Program-made: the position numbers and the translations under genes
Assembly: GCA_017854655.1 (NCBI GenBank)
Contig: JAFMHF010000001.1
Coordinates: 7,920 to 61,359 of the forward strand
Length of the DNA stretch: 53,440 nucleotides
Reading direction: 5' to 3'
Source: Puniceicoccaceae bacterium
GTDB taxonomy: Bacteria; Verrucomicrobiota; Verrucomicrobiia; Opitutales; Coraliomargaritaceae
Notes under the pieces: generated by a model
Database searches by the model: none
What the model saw: only the letters and a program-made list of their open reading frames with translations
Told to the model about the DNA's origin: nothing
Shown: piece after piece, positions 1-8,771 of the stretch
Numbering within the stretch: position 1 is the first letter of the stretch
Layout: each line of letters begins with the position of its first letter

Positions 1-116
1 AGACCGTAGCGACTGGCTTTACGCCAGGAGTCACATAACCCAAGGTCAATCACCCCGCACAACAGATCCCCAATCGCGGGATCAACCCGCGCGCGACGAT
101 TCAATCGGGCTGGCAC
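1..116. repeat. 116-bp direct repeat, copy 1 (left of toxin-antitoxin module)
   Basis: Bases 1-116 recur without a mismatch at 932-1047. The unit holds two small hairpins, CTGGC/GCCAG at 13-27 and CGCGGG/CCCGCG at 75-91, so it looks like a REP-type intergenic element rather than coding DNA. The two copies bracket the toxin-antitoxin pair at 261-721. The true left edge may lie outside the window. Confidence 0.85.
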
Positions 117-132
117 CATTCCTTGAAGATAC

Positions 133-235
133 CGCGCATGTTAGCCGTATGGCTCAACATGCGCGGACCACGCGGAGGTGGTCCCTCCCGAATCTTTCCA
201 GCCCTAGTTTGGGAAGGACGAGCTCCGCCTCGGCC
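133..235. repeat. Strong hairpin followed by two REP hairpin units
   Basis: Bases 133-166 form a long near-perfect hairpin (arms CCGCGCATGTT and AACATGCGCGG, plus AGCC/GGCT inside). It is followed by a 7-6-7 hairpin GGACCAC/GTGGTCC with loop GCGGAG at 165-184, and by a single arm GGACGAG-CTCCGC-CTCGGCC at 216-235. The CTCCGC loop (and its complement) links the last two to the CTCCGT REP family found elsewhere in the window. No poly-T run follows, so this is not an obvious terminator. Confidence 0.6.
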
Positions 236-260
236 GTTCGAGGCCGCTGAGCACGTGTCA

Positions 261-530
261 TTAGCTAAACAGTTCACTGTGCGAGCCCATGCGCACTAGA
301 ATCAAGGCGCTTTCCTCGACCTTGTAGATCAACAGCCAATCGGGCGAGATATGGCATTCGCGGTGGCCGACGTAATTGCCCGTCAAGGCGTGGTCTCGGT
401 TGCGTTCTGGCAGCGGCGCTTCCGCTTGCAGCGTCCGTATAATCAGAGCCAACTTATCGAGATCGTGCCCCGCAGAAAAAAGCTTTTTGAAGTCCTTCTG
501 GAATCTACTCTTGCGGACAAGTTGGAGCAT
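261..530 (-). CDS. YafQ-family type II toxin (RelE superfamily mRNA interferase)
   Basis: This 89-residue protein is the normal size for YafQ toxins, ribosome-dependent mRNA endonucleases. Its C-terminal half carries the family pattern: LTGNYVGHRECHISPDW, then LLIYKV and GSHSELF, with the conserved histidines and the terminal phenylalanine region. The start ATG shares one base with the TAA stop of the upstream antitoxin gene, the usual translational coupling for such pairs. The pair is bracketed by 116-bp direct repeats, which suggests acquisition or duplication as a unit. The family call is secure; activity cannot be judged from sequence. Confidence 0.88.
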   Translation of the reverse strand: MLQLVRKSRFQKDFKKLFSAGHDLDKLALIIRTLQAEAPLPERNRDHALTGNYVGHRECHISPDWLLIYKVEESALILVRMGSHSELFS

Positions 531-721
531 TAGTCCTGAAGCTCTTTTAAAAGGTCTTCGACTGTCTCAACACGCGGCAGGTCGTCGGTAGGCTCACGCA
601 TCGCTTCAAGCGTCTCTGCGTTGGGCTGGTGGCGTGCAAAATCGAGCACCTTACCACGCTCGTCTTCGGGCAGACGCTGTATTTCTTCGATAATTTGTGC
701 GGCATTCATAATTTCTAACAT
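530..721 (-). CDS. Antitoxin partner of the YafQ-like toxin
   Basis: This small acidic protein of about 60 residues is encoded directly upstream of the toxin and overlaps it by one base (TAATG). Two in-frame ATGs are close together, at 721 (MLEIMNAAQ) and 709 (MNAAQIIEEI); a longer form from 778 adds an N-terminus that looks untranslated. The C-terminus (PRVETVEDLLKELQD) resembles toxin-wrapping tails of RelB/DinJ-type antitoxins. The N-terminus is helical rather than a clear ribbon-helix-helix, so the DNA-binding fold is uncertain. The role is inferred mainly from position and size. Confidence 0.7.
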   Translation of the reverse strand: MLEIMNAAQIIEEIQRLPEDERGKVLDFARHQPNAETLEAMREPTDDLPRVETVEDLLKELQD

Positions 722-931
722 GACGATATTTCGGGGTTCTTCAAGCTTCGAGATTCGATGCCAAATGGGCAGTTTCACATCGAATCAAAAGCTCCCTAAA
801 TAACAGGAAACGATCCAGTGAATCTTTCCTTTATTGAAGAGAATGATTGGAAGCATGAACGAAGCATAAAAACCTTGAGATGCCGATGACTCAGAGCGCC
901 AAACTCCCCGATCTCACGATCGAGTCCACCA

Positions 932-1047
932 AGACCGTAGCGACTGGCTTTACGCCAGGAGTCACATAACCCAAGGTCAATCACCCCGCACAACAGATCC
1001 CCAATCGCGGGATCAACCCGCGCGCGACGATTCAATCGGGCTGGCAC
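932..1047. repeat. 116-bp direct repeat, copy 2 (right of toxin-antitoxin module)
   Basis: This is identical to bases 1-116, including both internal hairpins. Similarity stops abruptly after 1047. The interval between the copies (117-931) contains the toxin-antitoxin pair and the hairpins at 133-235. A 90-codon open frame crosses this copy on the minus strand, but it starts with GTG, matches nothing recognised and is not called as a gene. Confidence 0.85.
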
Positions 1048-1067
1048 ATTGCATGCTGCCACGATCA

Positions 1068-1244
1068 CTACCCTTTAAAAACACTGGCTACATGCCGACC
1101 TCGACGATGTAGAAGCGCGACGATGCGGATGCTGCGGTCGTATCCGCTGACCACGCTCGTCTGCCGCTGCACGTTGACCGGAAATCGTCGCCACCCGTAC
1201 AAAGCCGCCTCAGCGGATGCAAACGACTGCTTTCTGGCATTGAC
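1068..1244 (-). pseudogene. Possible ParE/RelE-type toxin 3' relic
   Basis: On the minus strand a frame without a start codon stays open from 1244 to a TAG at 1068-1070 and reads about 58 residues. Its end (IRIVALLHRRGRHVASVFKG) has the hydrophobic beta-strand, LLH and basic tail arrangement typical of the last strands of ParE/RelE toxins, and WRRFPV precedes it as in many ParE proteins. A stop lies just upstream of 1244 and no N-terminal half is visible, so it would be a decayed remnant. The match is by pattern only and chance similarity cannot be excluded. Confidence 0.35.
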
Positions 1245-1280
1245 TCACGGCATTCTAACTTCTCACTTCGACTCCTTATT

Positions 1281-3122
<1,842 letters not shown>

Positions 3123-3150
3123 GGCTGCTTACAGTTGAACCTTTCATCCA

Positions 3151-3183
3151 AGAACGCCTTTCAACCGAAGGCGTTCTTTTTTT
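3151..3183 (+). terminator. thrS: Rho-independent terminator of thrS
   Basis: A perfect 11-bp stem, AAGAACGCCTT (3151-3161) with AAGGCGTTCTT (3169-3179), and a 7-nt loop run into an uninterrupted T tract, 29 bases after the thrS stop. Confidence 0.93.
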
Positions 3184-3225
3184 GATCTTAGCGAAAATCA
3201 AAGTTCGACCTTCATGAAAAAGAAA

Positions 3226-3260
3226 TTGACACTTTAACGTTTTAACGTTTTAATGTTTCA
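3226..3260 (+). promoter_or_regulatory. Promoter with 8-bp tandem operator repeats, apparently leaderless
   Basis: A consensus -35 TTGACA (3226-3231) is followed after 17 bp by TTTAAT (3249-3254), one base from the consensus -10. The spacer and -10 are built from three 8-bp units, TTTAACGT, TTTAACGT and TTTAATGT (3233-3256), then a partial fourth. Spaced short direct repeats are what ribbon-helix-helix antitoxins bind, so autorepression is likely. The predicted transcription start falls at or within a few bases of the ATG at 3261, so the mRNA may have no leader. Confidence 0.7.
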
Positions 3261-3482
3261 ATGAAAAGAGCCACTGTTTATTTTGAAGAAGACCTCCACA
3301 AGGCACTTAAAATGAAGTCTGCGGAGATATCTGCACCTGTATCTGAACTGGTGAATGATGCCGTCAGATCAGCACTTCTTGAAGATGCGGAAGATCTCGA
3401 AGCATTCAAAGAAAGAGAGAATGAGCCTGTAATCGACTTTGAGGCTTTTGTCACCTCACTGATGCAAGATGGAAAGCTATAG
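3261..3482 (+). CDS. Ribbon-helix-helix antitoxin (CopG/RelB-like)
   Basis: This 73-residue protein has an N-terminal ribbon-helix-helix pattern: MKRATVYFEEDLHKALKMKS gives the beta strand and first helix, and PVSELVNDAVRSAL the second helix. An acidic C-terminus (residues 42-73) presumably wraps the toxin. It overlaps the toxin gene downstream by 14 bp. In this family the antitoxin neutralises the toxin and represses its own promoter; the 8-bp repeats just upstream are a fitting operator. The module is wedged between the thrS terminator and a second partial copy of the thrS 3' end. Confidence 0.85.
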   Translation: MKRATVYFEEDLHKALKMKSAEISAPVSELVNDAVRSALLEDAEDLEAFKERENEPVIDFEAFVTSLMQDGKL

Positions 3483-3729
3483 GATCGTCATTAAGAAGTC
3501 GGCCGCGAAAGAAATCGAAAGAATCGAAAAAAAAGATGGAATTCGAATCGTAGCGAAGATCAGAAGCCTCGCCAGTGATCCATATCAAGCAGGAAGTAAA
3601 AAGCTTTCTGGCCAGGAAAAATACCGAATTCGTCAAGGAAACTATCGAATCTTATATCAGGTCATCAACGACGAGTTGATCATCAACGTCGTGAAAGTTG
3701 GCCATCGCGGGGACATATATAAAAAATAG
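3469..3729 (+). CDS. RelE/ParE-family toxin
   Basis: This 86-residue protein has the RelE fold signature: MESYRIVIKKSAAKEIERI at the start, DPYQAGSKKLSGQEKYRIRQGNYRILYQV in the core (written here with its conserved GNYRILY), and VVKVGHRGDIYKK at the end. RelE members cut mRNA on the ribosome, and the basic residues and terminal tyrosine are consistent with this. The ATG lies within the last codons of the antitoxin gene, so translation is coupled. A/T-rich codon use (ATA, AAA, GAA) contrasts with the C-ending codons of thrS, which suits recent transfer. Confidence 0.88.
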   Translation: MESYRIVIKKSAAKEIERIEKKDGIRIVAKIRSLASDPYQAGSKKLSGQEKYRIRQGNYRILYQVINDELIINVVKVGHRGDIYKK

Positions 3730-3741
3730 TGTGAACCAGAC

Positions 3742-3787
3742 GACACCAGACGAATTCATGGCCGAACTGTTGCAGAACATCGCCAAC
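3742..3787 (+). pseudogene. thrS: Diverged second copy of the thrS 3' end
   Basis: These 46 bases match thrS 3044-3089 at 40 of 46 positions without gaps. In the same frame they read TPDEFMAELLQNIAN against TPAEFMGELLQNIAN in ThrRS. Four of the six differences fall at third positions or are otherwise silent-type changes, so this came from a real thrS of a related lineage and not from chance. The copy lies 12 bases after the toxin stop, so the toxin-antitoxin module has partial thrS ends on both sides. It has no start and is followed by unrelated sequence. Confidence 0.85.
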
Positions 3788-3884
3788 TGTATTTTGAACT
3801 CAATGGACGTAACCCTTTCCATCCTTTTACACTTGCTGATATTACGCCAACAAACCAATAGTCTCGGTTTTAGTCATTATCAGC

Positions 3885-4178
3885 ATGGAAGACAGCATAC
3901 CACTCACTAGCGCCGAAAAGAAAGAGCTCCGCGGCATCGGCCAACGGCTCAAGCCGCATCTCCACATCGGCAAGCAAGGCCTCAGCCTGACTGTTTCGAA
4001 TGAAATCGAGACCGCGCTGGCGAAGAATGGCCTGATTAAGATCCGTTTTGAGGCGGATCGCGCTAAGATCAAAGAATATTGCGATGACATTGTCACAACA
4101 CGCAGTTGTGAGCACATCGGTGGCGTTGGTAAGACCAGTATCTTTTTCCGTGAAATGGCGGAAGAGGAGAAAGTTTAA
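3885..4178 (+). CDS. yhbY: YhbY-family CRM-domain RNA-binding protein
   Basis: This 97-residue protein consists of a single CRM domain, an IF3-C-like fold that binds rRNA. Seen: LTSAEKKELRGIGQRLKPHLHIGKQG with the family GxxG-type loop near residues 29-33, then NGLIKIRF and IGGVGKTSIFFR. YhbY associates with pre-50S ribosomal particles. It stands between the acquired toxin-antitoxin region and the nuclease gene at 4259; it may be cotranscribed with the latter, 80 bp away. Confidence 0.93.
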   Translation: MEDSIPLTSAEKKELRGIGQRLKPHLHIGKQGLSLTVSNEIETALAKNGLIKIRFEADRAKIKEYCDDIVTTRSCEHIGGVGKTSIFFREMAEEEKV

Positions 4179-4258
4179 ACGTAGAAAAGTGTGACCACGA
4201 TACGTGTGGTTTGCACTTTCACCTTCACATTCACCTGCACTCAGCGCAGAGTGTTGCT

Positions 4259-5242
4259 ATGTCTGATTATAAAACCGTCCAGCAGCTCAAGGAGATCGAT
4301 GTCAACATTGCCGCGCTCTTCCGCTGTATTCTGATTCTCCGCCGCAAGACGACCAAGACCGCAAAGAACGGCAACCCCTTCCTCAGCGTTGAACTGGGCG
4401 ATGGCAGCGGCAGCTTTAATGCCAATTGCTTTGGCGATTCCGATGTATTCAAGGCACTCGATCCAGTCGCGGAAGGCTCAATCGTGCGCCTCGCCGGTAA
4501 GACTGAATATTATATGGAGCGCTTCTCACCCAAACTACAGGCAGCCGAAGTCATCGACGCCGCGGAGGCCGAAGCCGAAGGCATGATGGCGAACTTAGTC
4601 GAAACGCCCCCAGAATCCGAAGAGGAGCTATGGTCACACATTCTGGAGGGTGTCGAAGCGATCGAGCACTCCAAACTCAAAGAAACCGTGCAACGCGTGC
4701 TCGACGATCTAGGCGAACGCTTCCGCAAATGCCCCGCCGCCGTCAGTATGCACCATGCGTATTTCAACGGCCTACTGGAGCACACCACCCACATGCTGCG
4801 CGCCTGCCGTGCACTACTACCCCTCTACCCTGAAGTCGACGCCGACCTCGCAATTGCTGGAATCATCCTGCACGACATGGGCAAACTTGAAGAATACGAA
4901 GGTGATTTTGCTGCGAAAGTGAGCCGTATCGGCATTCTGCAAGGCCATGTTGTGATCGGGTTTCGGATCGCACGCAAAGCGGCCATTCAGTCCAAGCTCA
5001 ATGCCGACCTCACCGAGCGCCTCGAACACATCATTCTCAGCCATCAGGGGGAGAAAGAATGGGGAGCTGCAGCGATGGCTGCGACACCAGAAGCAGTCTT
5101 CGTCTCAATGATCGATAATCTCGACGCCAAGATGGGCATGGTGCAACGCGTGCTGCGTAACACACCAAAAGGTGAAGCCTTCTCCGATCGCCTGATGGGC
5201 CTGCAAACCCGCGTGTTGGTGACGCCACCCGACAAGAGCTAA
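4259..5242 (+). CDS. YhaM-type 3'-5' exoribonuclease (OB fold plus HD domain)
   Basis: The start chosen is ATG at 4259 (MSDYKTVQQLKEIDVN), giving 327 residues. An upstream TTG would add a His-rich stretch unlike the family. Residues 15-95 form an OB fold (NPFLSVELGDGSGSFNANC). Residues 160-290 form an HD hydrolase domain with HHAYFNGLLEHTTHML and ILHDMGKLEEY, then HIILSHQG, which supply the metal-binding His/Asp residues. This is the YhaM/CbpA architecture of 3'-to-5' exoribonucleases that trim RNA (and can act on ssDNA). The gene converges on mutM with a 3-bp gap and no visible terminator. Confidence 0.85.
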   Translation: MSDYKTVQQLKEIDVNIAALFRCILILRRKTTKTAKNGNPFLSVELGDGSGSFNANCFGDSDVFKALDPVAEGSIVRLAGKTEYYMERFSPKLQAAEVIDAAEAEAEGMMANLVETPPESEEELWSHILEGVEAIEHSKLKETVQRVLDDLGERFRKCPAAVSMHHAYFNGLLEHTTHMLRACRALLPLYPEVDADLAIAGIILHDMGKLEEYEGDFAAKVSRIGILQGHVVIGFRIARKAAIQSKLNADLTERLEHIILSHQGEKEWGAAAMAATPEAVFVSMIDNLDAKMGMVQRVLRNTPKGEAFSDRLMGLQTRVLVTPPDKS

Positions 5243-5245
5243 CGA

Positions 5246-6058
5246 TTAGCGCTGGCAGCTCGAGCAGTAAAAACTATTTCGCTGGCCAATCGTTACAGAG
5301 CGGATTGGCGTGCCACAGGTCTGGCAAGGTTCACCCGCCTTGCCATAGACCTTCAGCTGCATCTTGAAATAGCCAGGCTTACCATCGGCACCGAGGAAAT
5401 CACGCAGCGTCGTGCCGCCTTGTTCGATCGCGTGAGCCAATACGGTTTTAATGTGGTCGCCCAACGCCAAATAGCGCGCACGACTGACTTTACCGGCGGC
5501 TCGGCGCGGATCGATACCCGCCATGAACAGCGCCTCATTGGCGTAAATATTACCCACACCGACCACCACAGCATTGGTCATAATGAAATTTTTCACCGCG
5601 ACTGTGCGGCCACGCGACAGTTTAAACAAGCGCTCGCCATCAAACGCATCCGACAATGGCTCAGGACCCATCCCTTGCAGTAACTTTAGCGGCTCTTCAT
5701 CAGCTCCCTGCCAAAGACAGGCACCGAAACGACGCGGATCATTCAGCCGCAGGCAATACCCACTCTCCAACACGATATCCAGATGATCATGCTTCAAGAC
5801 GGGTTTATCAACTGGTTGCACCGTCAGACTCCCTGACATGCCCAAATGCAACACAATCGTGCCGCGCGCCGTATCGAGCAGCAGATACTTCGCCCGACGC
5901 CGCACTGCGATCACAGGCTCACCAACAGCAAGCTGAACCGTATCAGGGATCGGCCAACGCAGCTGCCGCTGACGCACGATAATCGCTGCAATTCGACGTC
6001 CTTCGACATGTGGGGCAATCCCACGACGCGTGGTTTCAACTTCGGGTAATTCTGGCAT
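5246..6058 (-). CDS. mutM: Formamidopyrimidine-DNA glycosylase
   Basis: Excises 8-oxoguanine and formamidopyrimidines and nicks the abasic site. At 270 residues it is normal size. The N-terminal [12 protein letters not shown] holds the catalytic proline and Glu-3. The central H2TH region includes NIYANEALF and GTTLRDF, and the C-terminal zinc finger has four cysteines (CQTCG ... FYCSSCQ). All key residues are present. It ends 3 bp from the convergent nuclease gene. Confidence 0.97.
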   Translation of the reverse strand: MPELPEVETTRRGIAPHVEGRRIAAIIVRQRQLRWPIPDTVQLAVGEPVIAVRRRAKYLLLDTARGTIVLHLGMSGSLTVQPVDKPVLKHDHLDIVLESGYCLRLNDPRRFGACLWQGADEEPLKLLQGMGPEPLSDAFDGERLFKLSRGRTVAVKNFIMTNAVVVGVGNIYANEALFMAGIDPRRAAGKVSRARYLALGDHIKTVLAHAIEQGGTTLRDFLGADGKPGYFKMQLKVYGKAGEPCQTCGTPIRSVTIGQRNSFYCSSCQR

Positions 6059-6292
6059 TAAATTAAGTCTACACCTCGAATGCTGATAAAAACAAACTAA
6101 GATAATATTTGGTCACTATCTAATTAATACGATGACGAAATACGGCCTTTATTCCAGATACGCGTAAAGAAGGATTCAATCTCTTCGGTGGCGACTTCTA
6201 AGGATCTGTTGAATCCAGCCAAACGCTGCTCACAAAAAAGCCTGACCGCATATTCGCGATCAGGCTTTTTTATAAACTGAACTCAGGGCGAA
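6059..6292. other. Intergenic region between mutM and lysS
   Basis: These 234 bp hold the mutM upstream region (A/T-rich from 6075 to 6135, no clear promoter hexamers) and the terminator at 6235-6271. Nothing else was recognised. Confidence 0.5.
6235..6271 (-). terminator. lysS: Terminator of lysS
   Basis: AAAAAAGCCTGA (6235-6246) pairs with TCAGGCTTTTTT (6260-6271). It reads as a GC hairpin with a T tract on the minus strand, about 20 bp past the lysS stop, and is also symmetrical enough to stop transcription from the other side. Confidence 0.88.
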
Positions 6293-7783
6293 CTACTCAG
6301 CGCTCTTCAACGGTTTCAAGCTCGGGAAAAGGATCGTATCGCGGATACTTTCGGCTCCCGTGAGCAAAATGATCAGGCGGTCGATACCGAGGCCCATGCC
6401 ACCGGCTGGCGGCATGCCGTGCTCAAGTGCATTGAGGAAGTCGGTGTCCATGTCCTGTACTTCTTCGCCTACCTGCTCAGCAAACATCTTACGCTGAATG
6501 ATCGGGTCGTTCTGCTCGGAGTATGCGGGTGCAATTTCCTGACCGTTGATACACAGCTCGAACACGTCGATCGTGCTATCGTCGTCGACAGTGATTTTTG
6601 CCAATGGACACAGCTCCTTAGGAATATGCGTCACGAAGGTCGGCTGAATCAAGGTCGGCTCGATCAGTTTTTCAAAGACGTTGTTAGTGATCTCGTAATC
6701 TTCGAGCTCACCATCGACTTCGATGCTCATGGCACGAGCCTTTGCGAGCTTCTCGTCGCGGCTATGGCTGAACCATTCGGTATCGCCAGTTGCTTCAATG
6801 ATGAGATCTTTATACTTCGCTTCACGCCATTCACCATCAAGATTGATGATGCTGCCGTCAGGACGAGCGATTTCGAGCGAACCAATTACAGTCTTGGCGA
6901 CGTGCTGAATCAAGCCCTGCGTCAACTCCATCATACCACGGAAGTCCGTGTAGGCCTGATAAAGCTCCAACATAGTGAACTCCGGATTATGACGACGAGA
7001 CAGTCCTTCATTACGAAATACGCGACCAATCTCAAATACCCGATCCTCCCCGGCAACCAGCATACGCTTCAGATAAAGCTCCAGCGCAATCCGCATGTAA
7101 AACTGACAATCGAGCGCATTGGAATGGGTGATAAATGGACGCGCCGCCGCACCACCAGCAACGCTTTGTAGCATCGGTGTTTCAACTTCGGTGAAGTTGC
7201 GATCCCACAGATACTTGCGCATCTCTTGGATGATCTTCGCACGATGACGGAAGCGCTGGCGCGATTCTTGATTCACGATCAAGTCGAGGTAGCGCTGACG
7301 ATAGATCTTGTCGTCATCTGTGAGGCCCGCCCACTTTTCGGGAAGCGGTCGCAGTGCCTTGGTGACTAAAGTGTAGCTCGCCGCACGCACGGTGATCTCA
7401 CCGGTCTTAGTTTTGAAGAGCTTACCAGTGACACCAATGATGTCGCCCAGATCGAGCTTCTTAAAGTATGTGTTGTATTCGCCTTCGGGTAGCTCGTCGC
7501 GAGTGACGTAGCACTGAATCGGGCCCTCGCTATCTTGAATCTTAATGAAGCTCGCCTTGCCCATCACTCTGAAGACGGTAATGCGACCAGCGACAGATAC
7601 CTCTACCTGCTCTTCATCGGCTACGTCTTCTTTATAGAGTTTAACAGCCTCGCCGGATGTATGCGTCTGCACGCAATTTGCCTGAAAGGGATTACGCCCT
7701 TCCTTGCAAAGATTCTCGAGCTTTTGGAGGCGGACTGCATAGAGATCATGCGAATTGTCCTGATTGGCTGGCTTATCGGTCAT
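6293..7783 (-). CDS. lysS: Lysine--tRNA ligase, class II
   Basis: Charges tRNA-Lys. The start is placed at the ATG at 7783 (MTDKPANQDNSHDLYAVR), giving 496 residues, the usual length; a frame from 7858 adds an atypical leader. An OB-fold anticodon-binding domain (VSVAGRITVFRVMGKASFI) precedes the class II core: motif 1 around RHRAKIIQEMRKYL, motif 2 FRNEGLSRRHNPEFTMLE, and motif 3 GGMGLGIDRLIILLTG. All three motifs are intact. The gene is monocistronic, diverges from the DUF456 gene and has its own terminator. Confidence 0.97.
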   Translation of the reverse strand: MTDKPANQDNSHDLYAVRLQKLENLCKEGRNPFQANCVQTHTSGEAVKLYKEDVADEEQVEVSVAGRITVFRVMGKASFIKIQDSEGPIQCYVTRDELPEGEYNTYFKKLDLGDIIGVTGKLFKTKTGEITVRAASYTLVTKALRPLPEKWAGLTDDDKIYRQRYLDLIVNQESRQRFRHRAKIIQEMRKYLWDRNFTEVETPMLQSVAGGAAARPFITHSNALDCQFYMRIALELYLKRMLVAGEDRVFEIGRVFRNEGLSRRHNPEFTMLELYQAYTDFRGMMELTQGLIQHVAKTVIGSLEIARPDGSIINLDGEWREAKYKDLIIEATGDTEWFSHSRDEKLAKARAMSIEVDGELEDYEITNNVFEKLIEPTLIQPTFVTHIPKELCPLAKITVDDDSTIDVFELCINGQEIAPAYSEQNDPIIQRKMFAEQVGEEVQDMDTDFLNALEHGMPPAGGMGLGIDRLIILLTGAESIRDTILFPSLKPLKSAE

Positions 7784-7878
7784 AACGGAAGGAGGCGAAA
7801 ATGCGTCAGCGCCTCGAAATGGCAATTGTAAATTGCCCTCTTCCGCCGGAGATAGCAACCGACTGAAATAGAGGACAC

Positions 7879-7911
7879 GCTTACACTATGCTCAATCAGC
7901 ATAGTGTAAGC
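7879..7911. promoter_or_regulatory. Perfect 14-bp inverted repeat in the lysS/DUF456 divergent region
   Basis: GCTTACACTATGCT (7879-7892) and AGCATAGTGTAAGC (7898-7911) are exact inverse complements around a CAATC loop. No T tract follows on either strand. It sits about 95 bp upstream of lysS and 220 bp upstream of the DUF456 gene, so it could be an operator, an RNA hairpin in a leader or a REP-type element. Confidence 0.55.
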
Positions 7912-8003
7912 TCTAATGAGACAAAATAAAAATCTCGGTAAAATGGCAGAGCCAACTGCTGTCTATGCTGACGCATGGGTGACTGTTAAAAGTAGCATTC
8001 TCC

Positions 8004-8080
8004 GTGGCGTGCGAGTTTACTCGGGCCCGCAGTGCCCCTGAACCGAGGATAATACCAGCCGGCGCAAGCACGGGCGCCAC
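8004..8080. repeat. REP-like inverted element upstream of DUF456 gene
   Basis: The ends GTGGCG (8004-8009) and CGCCAC (8075-8080) are inverted, with further partial complementarity inside (GCGTGGCGCCCG against CCGTGGCGTGCG). This resembles the other intergenic REP pairs in the window. The rest of the 7784-8134 gap holds the 14-bp inverted repeat and nothing else recognised. Confidence 0.4.
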
Positions 8081-8134
8081 GCAGGGACATTTTTCCGCTT
8101 TCAGTTTTTCAGTCTTTCATCACCATTCCCCCAA

Positions 8135-8629
8135 ATGACTTGGATCGAATACACCGCACTCAGCGTTACCAGCCTGATTTTTCTAATCGGGCTGGCGACT
8201 TCGCTACTGCCAGTGGTGCCGGGTAGCCTGATCGTTTGGTCAGGTATCATTATACACAAACTTTGGATGGGTGATGCCTCGGTGGCTTGGAAAATCGTCA
8301 TCACTACCGGCATCATCACTCTGATCGGTCAACTCGCCGACTTCGTGCTGGGCGTCTGGGGCGCACGCAGATTCGGCGCGTCATGGAAAGGTGCGGTCGG
8401 CGCACTGCTCGGCGCTTTTATCGGCTTGTTTCTGCCGCCTCCGCTGTTCTGGCTGATTGTCGGCCCCGTCATCGGTGCGATCATTGGCGAGTTACTCGCT
8501 GGGCGCAGCGTTAAGGCAGGCAGCAAGGCAGGCTTCGGCACGGTGATCGGCGGCATCGTCGCCTTCGCCTTGAAATTCGGCCTCAGCGTCTGTGTGGTTG
8601 CCATTTTCTTTTTAGCGCTCGTGCTCTAG
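8135..8629 (+). CDS. DUF456 family membrane protein
   Basis: The 164-residue protein is almost wholly hydrophobic, with about four to five membrane segments: residues 7-25, 32-46, 54-76, 85-120 (glycine-zipper-like GAVGALLGAFIGLFLPPPLFW and GPVIGAIIGELLAG) and 135-163. The LLPVVPG and GPVIGAIIGE motifs are typical of DUF456, an inner-membrane family of unknown function. It diverges from lysS and is followed by a REPIN. Confidence 0.85.
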   Translation: MTWIEYTALSVTSLIFLIGLATSLLPVVPGSLIVWSGIIIHKLWMGDASVAWKIVITTGIITLIGQLADFVLGVWGARRFGASWKGAVGALLGAFIGLFLPPPLFWLIVGPVIGAIIGELLAGRSVKAGSKAGFGTVIGGIVAFALKFGLSVCVVAIFFLALVL

Positions 8630-8672
8630 CGACCTTCCACTCAACACGAAAACCGGAATGTAAGCTGACCAA

Positions 8673-8757
8673 TGGAGGGCAACGCTCCGTCGTTGCCACC
8701 CAGATTCCATACCAATCCTGATCACTACGCATGGAAATGACGGAGCATTTCGCTGCA
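8673..8757. repeat. REPIN, CTCCGT-loop family, copy A
   Basis: The left arm GGCAACG-CTCCGT-CGTTGCC (8678-8697) is preceded by GGAGG. The inverted right arm GAAATG-ACGGAG-CATTTC is at 8734-8751. Each arm is a hairpin and the two arms also pair with each other. It lies between the convergent DUF456 and P1B-ATPase genes. Confidence 0.85.
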
Positions 8758-8771
8758 ACACATACAAACGC

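Noticed and set aside
796-1068. 90-codon minus-strand frame spanning repeat copy 2
   Set aside because: GTG start, crosses a hairpin-rich repeat, no recognisable family; its middle is simply the translated repeat.
4211-4258. His-rich N-terminal extension of the YhaM-like nuclease
   Set aside because: TTG start and a repeated CAC/CTT pattern unlike the family; ATG at 4259 gives the usual N-terminus.
6419-7171. 250-codon plus-strand frame
   Set aside because: Lies wholly antisense to lysS, whose motifs are complete.
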